Shown here piece by piece: positions 12,302 through 23,130 of a DNA stretch of 64,000 bases. The translations under genes and the position numbers were made by a program. Under the pieces are notes generated by a model that saw only the letters and a program-made list of their open reading frames with translations, searched no databases and was not told the DNA's origin. This DNA is from Arvicola amphibius (lineage: Eukaryota; Chordata; Mammalia; Rodentia; Cricetidae), in NCBI RefSeq assembly GCF_903992535.2, contig NC_052054.1, positions 50,423,716 to 50,487,715 on the forward strand, read 5' to 3'. Each line of letters starts with the position of its first letter. Within the stretch, counting starts at the first letter, position 1.

Positions 12302-12839
12302 TGTGATATTTCATTTATGATATAATAATAAAGCTTGCCTGAAGATCAGAGTTTAGAGCTAAGCCACTAGTTAGCCATGAAGGCCAGGCAGTGCTGACAC
12401 ACACCTTTAAACCCAGCACTCAGGAGACAGAGGCAGAGGGATCTCTGTGAGTTCAAGGCCAACCTGGGCTACACAAGATTGAAACTGAATCAGTCTAAAA
12501 GAGAGACAGAACTCACCCCTTTGATCCCAACACTTGGGATTATAGGCCTTTAATCCCGGCACTAGTGAGGTGGAGATAGGAGTGGTTGGGCAGAGAGAGG
12601 AAGATAAGGCTGGAGGAGACAGGAGCTAATAGCAATCAGTCTGAGGATTCCTAGAGACAGGATTGCACATTCAGTCTGAGGACTTGTAGAAACAGGACAT
12701 CCCTCCGGTTTGAGGATTGTGAAGAGGCTAGTGGCTGGCTGCTCTACTTCTCTGATCTTTCAGTTTTCACTTCTTCATATCTTACTCCCGGTTTATATTA
12801 TTAATTACCAATTAATTACCAATTCAAATTTGCACTACA
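12302..12839 (+). mobile_element. solo LTR, class II (ERVK-like), carrying B1-like modules
   Basis: Begins TGTGATATTTCA and ends GCACTACA. Perfect 6-bp direct repeats GCCTCT flank it at 12296-12301 and 12840-12845, which fits class II (ERVK) integration. Inside, 12387-12490 is B1-like ('ggcaggcagtg', 'tttaaacccagcactcagg', 'tgtgagttcaaggccaacc') and 12513-12580 has a second partial B1-like block. The AATAAA near the 5' end suggests plus orientation, but that is not certain. Confidence 0.8.
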
Positions 12840-12845
12840 GCCTCT

Positions 12846-13553
12846 TCTTATTATCTGCCTTCAGTTGCACGGGATGAAACAGATCCTAGTGGAATACTCT
12901 GCTTTCCATCCTCTTGTGGAACTTCTCAGTCACCCTCCTAGCCCATCCCCATTTCTAAGTGTCAGCCCCCAGCATACAGAAACATATTTTACCTGGAATA
13001 CCCTGTGGCCACACCTAGCAGGATATCAGAAAAATTCCCTACCACCTACCAAGCAACAATCAACCATCATACCCTCTTAGGAACCAAAGAGGGTAACAGA
13101 AACCAAGAAACAAAACACACAACAAAGACAAAACCATATATAAGCACCTAGAATAACAATCTTCCCAAACCCTGATGCTGAGACTCCAGCATAAAAACAC
13201 AATCAACAACAGCCAGGACAATATGTCTCCAGTAGAGGCCAGCAACCCTCCTACATTGGACCCTGAAAACTGTAACACAGCTGAGCACAAGACAAAGACC
13301 TTAAAATAGCCTTTATGGATATGTTAGAGGCCCTTGAAGAGGAAATGAATAAATCCCTTAAAGAAATCTATAAAAACACAGAGTGGAAGGAAATGTATAA
13401 AATTGTTCAAGATCTAAAAGTAGAAATAGATCCAATAAGGAAAACCCACACTGAAGGAAAGCTGGAAATGAAAAATTTAGGAACTTGAACAGGAACCTCA
13501 AAGGCAAGCCTCACCAACAGAACTCAAGAGATAGAAGAGAGAATCTGTCCCCT
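12846..13553 (+). pseudogene. L1 ORF1 fragment (decayed)
   Basis: From 13321 the plus strand encodes a heptad-rich stretch (MLEALEEEMNKSLKEI, then KIVQDLKVEI and GKLEMKNL) typical of the coiled coil of L1 ORF1, the RNA-binding chaperone protein. Stops and frame breaks follow, so no protein is made. 12846-13320 is probably the region just 5' of and at the start of ORF1. Truncated at about 13553 where oppositely oriented L1 sequence begins. Confidence 0.75.
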
Positions 13554-14600
13554 TCTTTGAGCTCCAACACTCCATCTGGTGCAGACCTGTGCATGCTGCA
13601 TAAGTTTCTGGGAGTCCAAATGTGTAACAAAACCTTGTTGGCCTGTTATCCACCACCATCTCTGGCTCTCCTCTTCCTTGGGTTTTCATGAGCCCTGGGG
13701 AGAGGGATTTGATGGAGATGTCCCATTTAAGGCGGAGTATCCCAAGATTTCTCATTCTCAGCATAATGTCTGTCTGTGTGGTTTTACTATCATTTGCTGT
13801 GGAAGGCTTGTCTGATGGTGGGTGAGTCAGACACTGATCTCTGAGTATACCAGAATGTCATTAGAAGTCATTGTTTTGCACTTTTTCTAGCAGTAGTATT
13901 TGGTATTACCCTAGGTCCCTGATTTATCAAGTATCAGGTTCTTAGGTGACCCAAACAGTGTCATGGAAAAGGCTTCAGTCAGATCAGATATCAATTGGTT
14001 ACTCCCACAACCTTTGGCCCACCTTTGCACCAGCATATCCTGTGAGCGGGACACCATTGCAGATGAAAAAGTTTGTAGCTGGGTTGATGTTTTCATTTCT
14101 CCTTTGGTAACAAGCAGAGTACCTTCCTGTACCAAAGATGCTAGCACCTAGGGATAAAGGCTGTAGATAGGCACCAGTCTGATTTCTCTGTGTTCAACAA
14201 GTTGTATCAGTGTAGTCAGTTTGTGGAGAACGACCTGTAGTCTCGGCAACAGCCTGGGTTGTTGCAGGTTCCCACGGGAGCAGAAGTGACACTGTGAAAG
14301 CCAGCCAGCACATAAGAGGCTTTTCAGTCCATTCACTATCATTTACCCTGTATCCTGCAAAAAGTCTTTTCTTCTGCAATGGAGTCTTACCATCTAGATT
14401 TGGTGGGTAACTAAAAGCAATGATAATAACCTGTATTGTTCAAGGGGCCCTCCGGGGCTTGCTCATATTTTTATTTGGTGTTCTTTCAATATCAATCATT
14501 TCCTTCATTGAAGCATCCCTCTTTCTTGAAACTTTATTTTATAACTCTACTACTGGCATTAGATGCAACAGAGAGTTCTTAAAAAAAAAATGGGGACAAA
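13554..14600 (-). mobile_element. L1 3' UTR fragment, minus strand
   Basis: The plus strand reads the reverse complement of a murine-type L1 3' UTR: 'gagagggatttgatggaga', 'gatctctgagtatacc', 'accctaggtccctg', 'gggacaccattgcagatg' and 'gaagcatccctctttcttg'. Overlapping short open frames here have no coding meaning. No poly(T) is seen at the left end, so the 3' terminus is missing. Confidence 0.75.
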
Positions 14601-14675
14601 GCATTCAATTAATCTATTAGAATATCTTCATTCACATTTGATAAGAAATATCTATCTATATGTGATCTTTGATAC

Positions 14676-15042
14676 TGTGGTAGTTTGAATGTAATTGGCC
14701 CTCATAAACTCAAAGGGAGAGTCACTATTAGGAGGTGTGGCCTTGTTGAAGTAGGTGTGGATTTGTTGAAGGAAGTGTGTCACTGTGGGGGTGAACTTTG
14801 TGGTCTCATTTGCTCAAGCTTCATTCAGTGTGATACACAGTCTACTTCCTGTTGCCTGCAAATTGTGGGACTCTCAACTACTTCTCCAGCTCCTTGTCTG
14901 CCTGTATGCTACTATATCCCACTATGATGATAACAGAGTGAACCTCTGAATTATAAGTTGTTATCCCAATTAAGTGCTTTCCTTTATAAGAGTTGCCATA
15001 GTCATGATGTCTCTTCACAGCAATAGAAACCCTAGGCGAAAC
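14676..15042 (+). mobile_element. MaLR-type LTR
   Basis: Starts TGTGGTAGTTTGAATG, then 'aggaggtgtggccttgttg', 'acctctgaattataag', 'gctttcctttataagag' and 'gatgtctcttcacagc'. The layout parallels primate MST/THE1 LTRs, so I infer ERVL-MaLR. The terminal AACTAAGACA is not intact, so the 3' end is degraded. Confidence 0.75.
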
Positions 15043-15369
15043 CCAAAATTGGACAAACAAAAGATAAAGACTTACTATAAGTGTTATTGTAGAATGAGAG
15101 CTGCTAAAGAAGTCTGGTTGTGAAGAGTAAGAACTGAACTGGGGTCCTGACTTGAACTCTGCCTGATCTGATGTGGCCGCCGAGGTAGTGGAAATAATAG
15201 TGATCCCCTTTGGTGATTCACTTTGTCCTCAGAAAGGAATTCCAGACCCCTGTGTGATAGTTCAGGTAGAAAGGTTGGTTATATGTCATTATCATCATCA
15301 TGGTAATGAACAAGTCTGAAAGCTTTGAAGCACTTCTCCACATCGTCACTTCTCGGTCTGTGTCAAATG

Positions 15370-15440
15370 AGACAGAAAGGCATCATTATCTCCATTTTGC
15401 AGAAGAGAGAAATGAAGTACCCCTGGCTCACCACATTGTG
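15370..15440 (-). mobile_element. probable MIR fragment, minus strand
   Basis: 'cattatctccattttgcag' followed by 'aagagagaaatgaag' is the reverse complement of the MIR core. Short and diverged. Confidence 0.5.
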
Positions 15441-16294
15441 AAATATATTGTAGCCTTATCTGGAGAAACAGGCAGTATTGTGAGTGAGTCAAGGGGTAGT
15501 GAAGGAGCAACCAAGAGTACTCAAGAGGATGCACCCCAATTAGTTACAAATCAAGTCAGCACAAATAAAACACAACAAAATACCATGTGTGATACTATTA
15601 CTAATGAATGCTGAACATGTAACTGTCAGTGTTGACTAGATTATTAAAGAAATCTGATAAGGACATTGGTATTTAGATTGGCATTAAATTTGTATAAGGA
15701 GAGAGAAAGAACACATATTAAGGAATGATTTGAGAAAGCCTTTCAATAGAGCTGTCTACTAGGTATGGGAAGAAGAGAAGGCATCAAGGAGGGTGACCTT
15801 GTGGGAACAAGCCTTGCTAAGATTTGACAAGTAGACTGGAGAGTTCAAGTCAGAGTTTGAAGGGCCTTGATGAATTTGTGGGACATGGGAGAAGCCTAAC
15901 AGGGGCAGGAATGTGATTAAAGAAATTGTCTTTAGGAAGACAAGGGTAATGAGAACACATGAAGCGTCTAGCAGGGCGAGAAACAGAGCTAAAATGCTGA
16001 CAACCCTCAATCAGTGTGGAGTCACTTGGGCTGAAAAGTCAAGAGATAAAAGATGTAAGTTCAGAGTCAGATATGACTGAGACTATTCTCCAAGGGTGAG
16101 CCAGGAAGTGGGGATGCTCTCTCTCTCCCAGGAAGGAGGCTAAGCAAAGACATTGTCTTGGGAATGCAAATGACTGAGGTGTGGATATCAAAGTGGACGC
16201 TAGATGAAATATGTATATGTCTCCATGTGCTTAGACACACAATCGTCCATGTACAAGACCCAATAAACACTGTCTCCTCAACTCAAGGTCCCGG

Positions 16295-16348
16295 CGATGA
16301 ATCAGTTTGATGAGTCATCGTTTTTAAACCTGGTGGCTAGGTTTAAAA
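16295..16348. repeat. two adjacent inverted repeats with an AP-1-like site
   Basis: 16295-16304 (CGATGAATCA) and 16311-16320 (TGAGTCATCG) are inverted copies with one mismatch across 6 bp; the right arm holds TGAGTCA. Next, 16322-16331 (TTTTAAACCT) and 16339-16348 (AGGTTTAAAA) are perfect inverted arms around 7 bp. Function is unknown. Confidence 0.7.
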
Positions 16349-17726
16349 CCTGATTGTGAGAACAGATGTGCCCTTCATTGTAACAAACGTAGACATTAAA
16401 AATCCAGAGGCTTGAGGCCTCCGATTTGAGGTGCATTCACAGTCTGTGATTTGGAGACGCTAACAAAGGCGATTACTGAGCAGGGGAGAGACCTAGTTTC
16501 CTCAGAAAACGGCACAATTGCCTTCTAAAGCATGGGGAGTAGAGCCTTTCATTTACCGTCAGGGGTGACAATGGCAAAATTAATAGAGAAAGCAGAGTTA
16601 TTCTGCCAAGGAGACCCATTTGAAAGTGAAATAGAGGTCAAAACCCCACTGTACCGTGGAAATTGGAACCCGCCAGATGTTCCAGGGCTGAGGTACAATT
16701 CCAAAAGGGCAGAACTGAAGGATTATTAACCATGCCAGATGGCATCGTAGAATTTATGTTTTCCTTGTTATGTGCAATGTACAGTCATAACAGAAAACAT
16801 TAAAAAAAAATCAGAGCAGGTTTCAAGAACCTGTTGTAAAACAACATAAATCAAACCTAACTGCAAAGACAAGAACTAACAGCAGAGGGCTCCCTTCAAC
16901 GCCTGGCAAATTCTCAAGGCAGACAAACTCCGAGTGGAAGGAAGGGCCTTTTATTTCCTGGAAACTTTCTAGTTACAGTTAAAAAAAAAAATGCCCATGC
17001 ACATAAGTAGCACAAGTGTCCATGTTTATAAATGAATTACAAAATCGATATTTACACCTTCAGGTCTTAAATATTTCTTTCTTTAGTTTTTTTTCCCACT
17101 GTGCTTTTTGCTTATGAGAAACGTCATGTGACATTCTCAATGCCCATAATTCAGTCTAATGCAAGTCCGGAACGCCGATGCCAGAATGGCTTTCTCAGTC
17201 TCTCTGCGGTACTTCAGACCATCCTCCTGATAACACAAATAGCCATTCTTTAAAATTGTTTATTGCTTCTCTTCCCTCCCCCCCACCCCCATAGTCCCTG
17301 GATAGAAAGGTACAAATTCTAAACAAAGGAGGGTTGGCTCTGTAACAAGGAACCCCTAACAATTCAAGGCCTGGGAAGATACACATCTGGTTAAGTGCCC
17401 AGATGTTTGAATTACTAATCAAAATTTCATTTGTAACTTTTAAAGATATCTTTAAGAGCATTTTGGATCATTTTAAATCAGAATATACCTATTCCATATA
17501 ACATGCCTAGCCAGCCACTTTTAACTGATCTTGGAAAATGAGGGGAGGGGGTTATTAGGGCATAAGCTAGCTTTGCCTCAGAGTGTTGCCATGGCATCTG
17601 CACAGTGTCCTTGGAGAAAACTGATTCCTCAGAGTCGGCTAAGGTGGCTGTGTGCGTGTGGACTTCATTATTTAGAGACATGTTTTCGATGTTGTCTTTG
17701 GATTGAGGTATAATGGTAACTATATC

Positions 17727-18056
17727 GGGGGTCAGGAAACTTGAACCTAGAAGCTAAATCTAGCCTGCTGCTTATTTTTGTATAAACTACAAGCTGAGAC
17801 TGTGTTTCACATTTTACAATTTTAAAAAAAAAAAAATTCAAAAGAGACATAATGCTTCATAACATGAAGGTTGTATGAAACTATGTGTTAATTGACCTGT
17901 AAGGTTTGTATTTCATCAAAAAGCTGTGGAAATTTATTTGCTTTCTGTCATGTAAGCATTTACCTGACAACCTCAATTTGGCTTCAAGTCTCATGAAACC
18001 TAAAATATTTTATTTACTCTCTGGTTCTGAACAGAAAAAGCTTGCCAAATTCTGAA
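17727..18056. mobile_element. ancient hAT-type DNA transposon, non-autonomous
   Basis: The left end 'gggtcaggaaacttgaacc ... aagctaaatctagcctgctgc' and the right end 'cctaaaatattttatttac ... cagaaaaagcttgcc' match the two termini of a common mammal-wide hAT element with inverted termini (GGGTCGGCAAAC type). The middle is AT-rich and decayed, and no transposase frame is present. The exact family name is not asserted. Confidence 0.7.
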
Positions 18057-19040
18057 CTATGCCCTCTTTAATGCCCTTTGCATTCTTAATAATAAAACAT
18101 GTTGCCCCTTTAGCACCGGACCTGATTCCCCCAATAATCGGTATTTGGAATTGCCTGCGTAGCATCAAAAACCATTGCTGTTTGAATCGAGACCCAGAGT
18201 GTGACTTCCTGGCCTGTTTCCTAACCTGAGCCTTAAAGTTTCTGAATATCCCCGGATGATTTGAATATGGAGCTTTGGGGGCTCTTAATTTGGTGCTTTG
18301 GCAAATGCAATGCCTGACCCCAGCTTTACCCAGGCCCCCAAAGTTCCTTGCTGCTCCTTTAGGTGACCCAAATGATCCTTCCCACTGCCCAAACTTTGCA
18401 ATTTCTCCAGTCCTGCCACACAGCCTCCCTTCTCTCTAGCAGCAAGTGCCCTCCCGAACAATTCAGCTGAGAAAATCCAGGCCAGCCCATCACAATGCCT
18501 GCCTCTTTTGCTTTCTGAATGCAATTCTTTCCTTGGCTGTTTTCTTCTCTCCAACACCATAGTGATTGAAAAGAGGTCTTAACTCTGGCAGGCTTTCCTG
18601 AGTCCCCGCGCCTCTTGTAAGGAGAGGCATGGCCTGGAACAGATTGCTTTAATCAGTTCGCTCTTCTGTGCCTTCAATCATAAAGTCTGGTTTAAAACGC
18701 TTAGCTCTTGGAAATTTTGAAGATTACACGCGCCTTTCCTGTAACTCAATCTATGTTGCTCAGATTCGCATCACCGGACCCTTGTTAAGCGTTTGGAATC
18801 CCAGGACCCGTCTAGGCCTGGGTATCAGCATCTTCATCGCGCTGGCCTCTCATGGCGGTTTGTGTGCACATTGTAGTGTAAGCAGAGAACTGGAAGCTTT
18901 GAGAGTCGCGTAACACCAGGCTGGTTCTTCTTACTACACTGGAACACTTGATGCCCTGCTCTCTTGAGGCTGGCTTTTATTGCAACATGGCTTGCCTGCA
19001 CTTTTTAAATCTATCAATCTCCTATGTATAGAATAGTTTG
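18057..19040. other. unique sequence
   Basis: No repeat recognised. A 91-codon minus-strand frame (18285-18560) and an 81-codon plus-strand frame (18668-18913) have no recognisable domain. Local CpG content around 18600-18910 is somewhat higher than in its surroundings. Confidence 0.5.
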
Positions 19041-19204
19041 AAATCAGGAGGTGGTAGCACACGCCTTTAATCCCAGCATTCAGTAGGCAGAGGCAAGCAG
19101 ATCACTGTGAGTTCAAGGCCAGGCTGGTCTACAGATTGAGTTCCAGGATGGGCTCCAAAGCTACATAGAGAAACCCTGTCTTGAAAAACAAACAAAAAAC
19201 AAAA
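19041..19204 (+). mobile_element. B1 SINE with target duplication
   Basis: Complete B1: 'ggtggtagcacacgcc', 'tttaatcccagcattcag', 'gttcaaggccaggctggtc', 'gagaaaccctgtcttg' and an A/AAAC tail. Perfect 11-bp direct repeats AGAATAGTTTG flank it at 19030-19040 and 19205-19215. Confidence 0.95.
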
Positions 19205-19215
19205 AGAATAGTTTG

Positions 19216-19783
19216 GAAAAAAAGGAGGCTGTGGCACAATCGGAGGTGACTGAAAAGTTTCTGCACCCTGATAAGCCTCTCCTCCAAGACAATAATCCAA
19301 ATCACACCAAATAGAAAATGTCCAGGTTTAATGGATATCAGTGCTCCCGGATGGCTTTCCAGTCCCCAGAAAGGAGCTGGGGAAGGAAGACCATAAACTC
19401 GTGTGTTTATTGTCTGGGTTGCTGTTTAAATACCCTGTAGGAGTGGTCTTGAGCATCGCTGGGGAGGAGTCATCCTTTGACGGGCTTTCTCGGGGTGGAG
19501 TCTGGACTGAGTCAACAACCAGGGGAGGGGGCTTGGGGTGGAAATTGCACCCGAACATTCCAGACTCTATGGATAAATAGATGCCAGGGGCTGGGGTGAA
19601 GCCTAAACCCAAACATTCTAGACTCTATGGGTATATGAATGCCAGGGGCTGGGGTAAGGCTTCCACCCAAATAGTGATTAAGACAGAGTCACCTTCATGC
19701 AGCTTAGAAAAGCCTCCTCCCTCTGACAGACATGACGCTAGAGGTGCACAGCTCGTGAACTGAAAGAGCTCCTCTACAGCCGA
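19216..19783. other. anonymous sequence containing a 58-bp tandem repeat
   Basis: No gene recognised. Open frames on both strands (19328-19763) run through the tandem repeat and are incidental. Confidence 0.5.
19528..19680. repeat. 58-bp tandem repeat, about 2.6 copies
   Basis: Unit of 58 bp with landmarks 'ggggctggggt', 'acccaaacattc', 'agactctatgg' and 'atgccag'. Unit 2 spans 19588-19645; unit 1 precedes it with substitutions; unit 3 is partial. Confidence 0.85.
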
Positions 19784-19852
19784 GAACACACGCACACACG
19801 CACGCACACACACACACACACGAACACACACACACACACACACGCACACATA

Positions 19853-19898
<46 letters not shown>

Positions 19899-19904
19899 TG
19901 CAAG
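19784..19904. repeat. (CA)n microsatellite with CG and TA interruptions
   Basis: About 120 bp of CA-rich alternating purine-pyrimidine sequence. Minus-strand frames through it encode only Cys-Val repeats. Confidence 0.95.
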
Positions 19905-21097
19905 CGCATACATAGCTGATGATGGCCCCTTTCCAGAGCCTGTGGCCTTCCAGAGGCAGAGGGGCCTCAGTCAGTTGTCCTTGGACACCACGTGGCAAGA
20001 ATGAGAAGTTGAGCTCAGATGAGGTCCTGGAACTAGGACGTTTCAGTTGGAGTGAAGGGCAACCTGGAGTCCAGAAAATGCCAACATGATAGAGGGCACC
20101 GTGGGACAGCAGTGTGGAAGTCACCCTGTGCTTTTTGGCAATTTCTGGGGAAAGATATGTTTTGACAAAAATTGAGGGGTTTATAAAACGTCAGGTGAAA
20201 TATCAAATACAAGCCAAACCGCCGATCCTATCATCAAAATCTGAAATTCTTCAGAATCTGGAACTTTCTGGTGGTGAAATTATGGTGCAAGTGGGTAGGC
20301 CCACGTCAGAAGACCTGTGACCGGATGCAGGCCAGGTATAAAAAAGCAGGACTTTACTCTAGAACCATGGCTCCCTCTGAAGCAAGACGGTGTCATCAGG
20401 AGCACATGGACATCTACATTTCAATTAGTCTCCTGTGCCTTCAGAAGGGCCAAGCTGGAGAGCATCTTAGCTAAGCATTTGTTTTAAAGTTAGGGAAGGG
20501 CTAGAAAAGCGAAAGGAGAGAGAACATTCCATCGCTGGCTGTGGTATTTGGTTCACGTCCATGGAACTAAGCAAGGTCATCCACAGGCCTGTGCCAAAGG
20601 GAGAACACTGAGTGTTTACTTTAATCTCCAAGTACTGGATGTTCGTGCCACCCTGTGTTTTACTGAGCACCAGACGTTTTGCCTTTAAAGAGACTCGCAA
20701 AGAACTGGGGGCACTAAGCCCACGGGGTCCATAAAAGCTGTGGGATCAAATGGGAAATTCAACTCAAGCATTCCTTAGTAAACGAGATGTTTACTGAACA
20801 CCTGCTCGGCGCTGCTGCACAGTTGAACTTCCTTACTGAGTAAGTGAGCCAAGAACCAAGTTCTTTCCATTTTGTCTAGAGGGGAAAGGGAGAGACATGG
20901 TGACTCAACCAAACCTCTCTCTGACTTTACCCTAAGCTACACTGCCTCATTCCAAGGTATCCACTGCTTTCCAGAAGAGAACTCTATTTTTCTCTTGATG
21001 TAATTCATTTTGATTGGGTACTACTAGGGACTTCCTTGTTTGCTTCACCTGAGTTATCAGTTCCAAATACACATGTTGAAAAGAAAAAAAGTGAGTG
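19905..21097. other. anonymous unique sequence
   Basis: No gene recognised. 20780-20840 vaguely resembles a MIR/L2 end. Short open frames have no known domain. Confidence 0.45.
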
Positions 21098-21501
21098 TGT
21101 AGAAGGAGCCGTGGGCTGTGTTCCCGCCACCCACGGCCCCGTTCCCAGCTGCCTGGCTAGTTTATGCCCCGAAATAATTACACAGAAACTGTACTCATTT
21201 AAACACTGTTTGGCCCATTAGTTTCAGCCTCTTATTGGCTAACTCTCACATCTTGACTAACCCATATTTAGTAATCTGTGTAGCACCATGAGGTAGTTGC
21301 TTACCAGGAGAGATCTTAACCTGCATCAGACTCAGAGAGGAGAGGCATGGCGACTGCCTGAAGCATCTGCCTGACTCTGCTTTCTTCCTCCCACAATTCT
21401 GTCTACTCTGCCTACCTAATTTTCTGTCCTATTAAAGGGCCAAGGCAGTTTCTTTATTAACCAATGAAATTAACACATAGACAGAAGACCCACCTACATC
21501 A
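21098..21501 (-). mobile_element. ERVK-like solo LTR (family R), minus strand
   Basis: Plus strand starts TGTAGAAGGAGCC and ends CCTACATCA. Read on the minus strand it begins TGATGTAGG with an AATAAAGAAACTGCC motif soon after, shared with copies at 32324-32670, 41378-41735 and 57517-57830. Flanking hexamers TGAGTG and GGAGGG agree at 4 of 6 positions, so the target duplication is only suggestive. Confidence 0.8.
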
Positions 21502-21896
21502 GGAGGGAGGGAAAGAGGAAAAAGATAAGGTTAATTTTAGCCCCTGGGCAGTTATTTTTACCCGTTGGCTTCTTGAAACGGAATTAACATGCCATTCTCC
21601 AGATGTGCAAATTTGCAGAAGGCATCCCTCAGAAATGTCCAAGCACAACCATCAGAGAGCCCTTAGAGAGCCATCTTGTTGTGGTTCAGCGGTGCCTTCC
21701 CTCATTTTTATGTCTACACTCTTCCTCTGGAGAAGAAGTTATTGGTAAATATTTAATGGGCTAAAAAAAAGATATGAAAAGATAAATAAATAACAGGAAG
21801 CAACCTGAGTGTTTTAGCTCCCGCCTGTAGGGACTAATGGACCAGGACACCTGGTGGAAGGAAACAACGACCAGGAGGAGAGACCTCAGACACTGC
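21502..21896. other. anonymous sequence
   Basis: No gene recognised. A 94-codon frame overlaps the LTR edge (21464-21748) and is probably incidental. Confidence 0.45.
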
Positions 21897-22100
21897 AAGG
21901 AGCAGGCTAGCCCAAAACAAAGCTCTGCCCAAGGAGCAGGCTAATCCCAAACAAAGCCCTGCTCAAGAAGCAGGCTAGCCCAAAACAAAGCCCTGCCCAA
22001 GAAGCAGGCTAACCCCAAACAAAGCCCTGCTCAAGGAGCAGGCTAGCCCAAAACAAAGCCCTGCCCAAGGAGCAGGCTAGCCCAAAACAAAGCCCTGCTC
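21897..22100. repeat. 34-bp minisatellite, six units, dimeric pattern
   Basis: Six consecutive 34-bp units (6 x 34 = 204 bp) with landmarks 'agcaggcta', 'acaaag' and 'ccctg'. Units 1, 3 and 5 end in CTGCCC and units 2, 4 and 6 in CTGCTC. Units 2 and 4 also share a CCCAAAC variant. This implies amplification of a 68-bp dimer. Confidence 0.95.
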
Positions 22101-22816
22101 AAGGGGGATCCAGGAGCTGCCACGCCTTAAATGTCCTATCTTGTAACACTGGTGACCAGAAATTTATCCAGCTGCCTTTGAAGTGAAGCTAGGGGCCTGT
22201 TTTACAAAGAACCAAGCAGTAGGTTCCATTATATTAGAAGTATGGGGTTATTTTTGTTTGCTTGCTTGCTTGTTTTAAATGCAGGAAATAAGAAAGAAAA
22301 CACAACAGTAAAGAAATAGAACAGAGTGCAAGGAAAGCAGGAGGATAGGGAAGGGGAGAGAGGAGAGGGAGAGAGAAGGAGGGTGCATGAGAGCCTCCCC
22401 TTACTTTGTAGCTAACTGGGAACTGCACTCATAAAGTAAGGCGAACGCCTCTTGAACGATGGCATTATGCGCCAGCCCGTGCTACAGAGGAGACATCCAT
22501 TTTCTGCTAATGCCACTGAGAAAAGATGAAGAACTTCCATGGCTGGAGGCAGCTTAGTGATGACCAAGAGCTTAGAGTCGTGTGCCAAGTTTGTTTCAGA
22601 AATGGAAAAAGAATGAAGTGCAAAGGCAAGATTTATACTCCTCCTTGGTCCACAGCCGAAGTCAGCTTCAGTGTGAAAGATTAATCGAGTGTTTTGTGTT
22701 CCAATCTGGGCTTGCCTGCTCCAGGACAACTGATATTTAGTAGAAAATGTAGCCGAATATAATCCAACAAATGTGTGTTGTTATGATGTTCGTGTTTTAC
22801 TTTAAAATATTTCCCC
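22101..22816. other. anonymous sequence
   Basis: Contains a short CTTG repeat at about 22255-22275 and a purine-rich stretch at 22335-22385. A 105-codon minus-strand frame (22412-22729) has no recognisable domain. Confidence 0.45.
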
Positions 22817-23130
22817 ATGGCTGGGGAAATGGCTTGGTGGGTAGGGTGACTGCCACACAAGCATGAGACCCTGAGTTCAGGTCCCCAGCATCCACAGAAA
22901 AAAGCCAGGAAGGTAGTGCCTGTCTGCAACCCCAGCACTTGGGAGGTAGAAACTGCTGGACCCCAGGAGGAGCTCACGGGCCAGCCAGCCAAGCCAAATT
23001 GATGAGCTCCAGCTTCAGAGAGATCCTGCCTCAAAAACACGGTGGAGAGTGACCAGGAAAGATACCAGACATCGGCCTCTGACCTCTACCTGCACACACA
23101 CAGAAACACACAGACACACAGACGCAGACA
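22817..23130 (+). mobile_element. composite B4-superfamily SINE
   Basis: tRNA-like head 'ggctggggaaatggcttgg' and 'ctgagttcaggtccccagc', then 'cccagcacttgggagg', 'agccagccaagccaaattg', 'agagatcctgcctcaaaa', 'catcggcctctgacctc' and a CA-rich 3' end. This modular order (tRNA head plus B1-like body) is typical of rodent B4-class SINEs. Confidence 0.75.

Larger units (their letters stand above)
15043..17726. other. unique sequence poor in young repeats
   Basis: About 2.7 kb without B1, B2, L1 or LTR copies. 15735-16030 faintly resembles an old mammalian repeat (possibly L2, minus strand), and 15370-15440 a MIR. Two adjacent inverted repeats lie at 16295-16348. No exon or long open frame recognised. 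Confidence 0.5.

Noticed and set aside
19625..20124. Cys/Val-rich minus-strand frames
   Set aside because: Translation of a CA microsatellite.
20780..20840. MIR/L2-like end
   Set aside because: Only a short loose match; not above what chance could give by eye.
21897..22100. Regular 34-bp repeats resembling a CRISPR array
   Set aside because: Units are contiguous with no unique spacers and the context is mammalian. It is a minisatellite.
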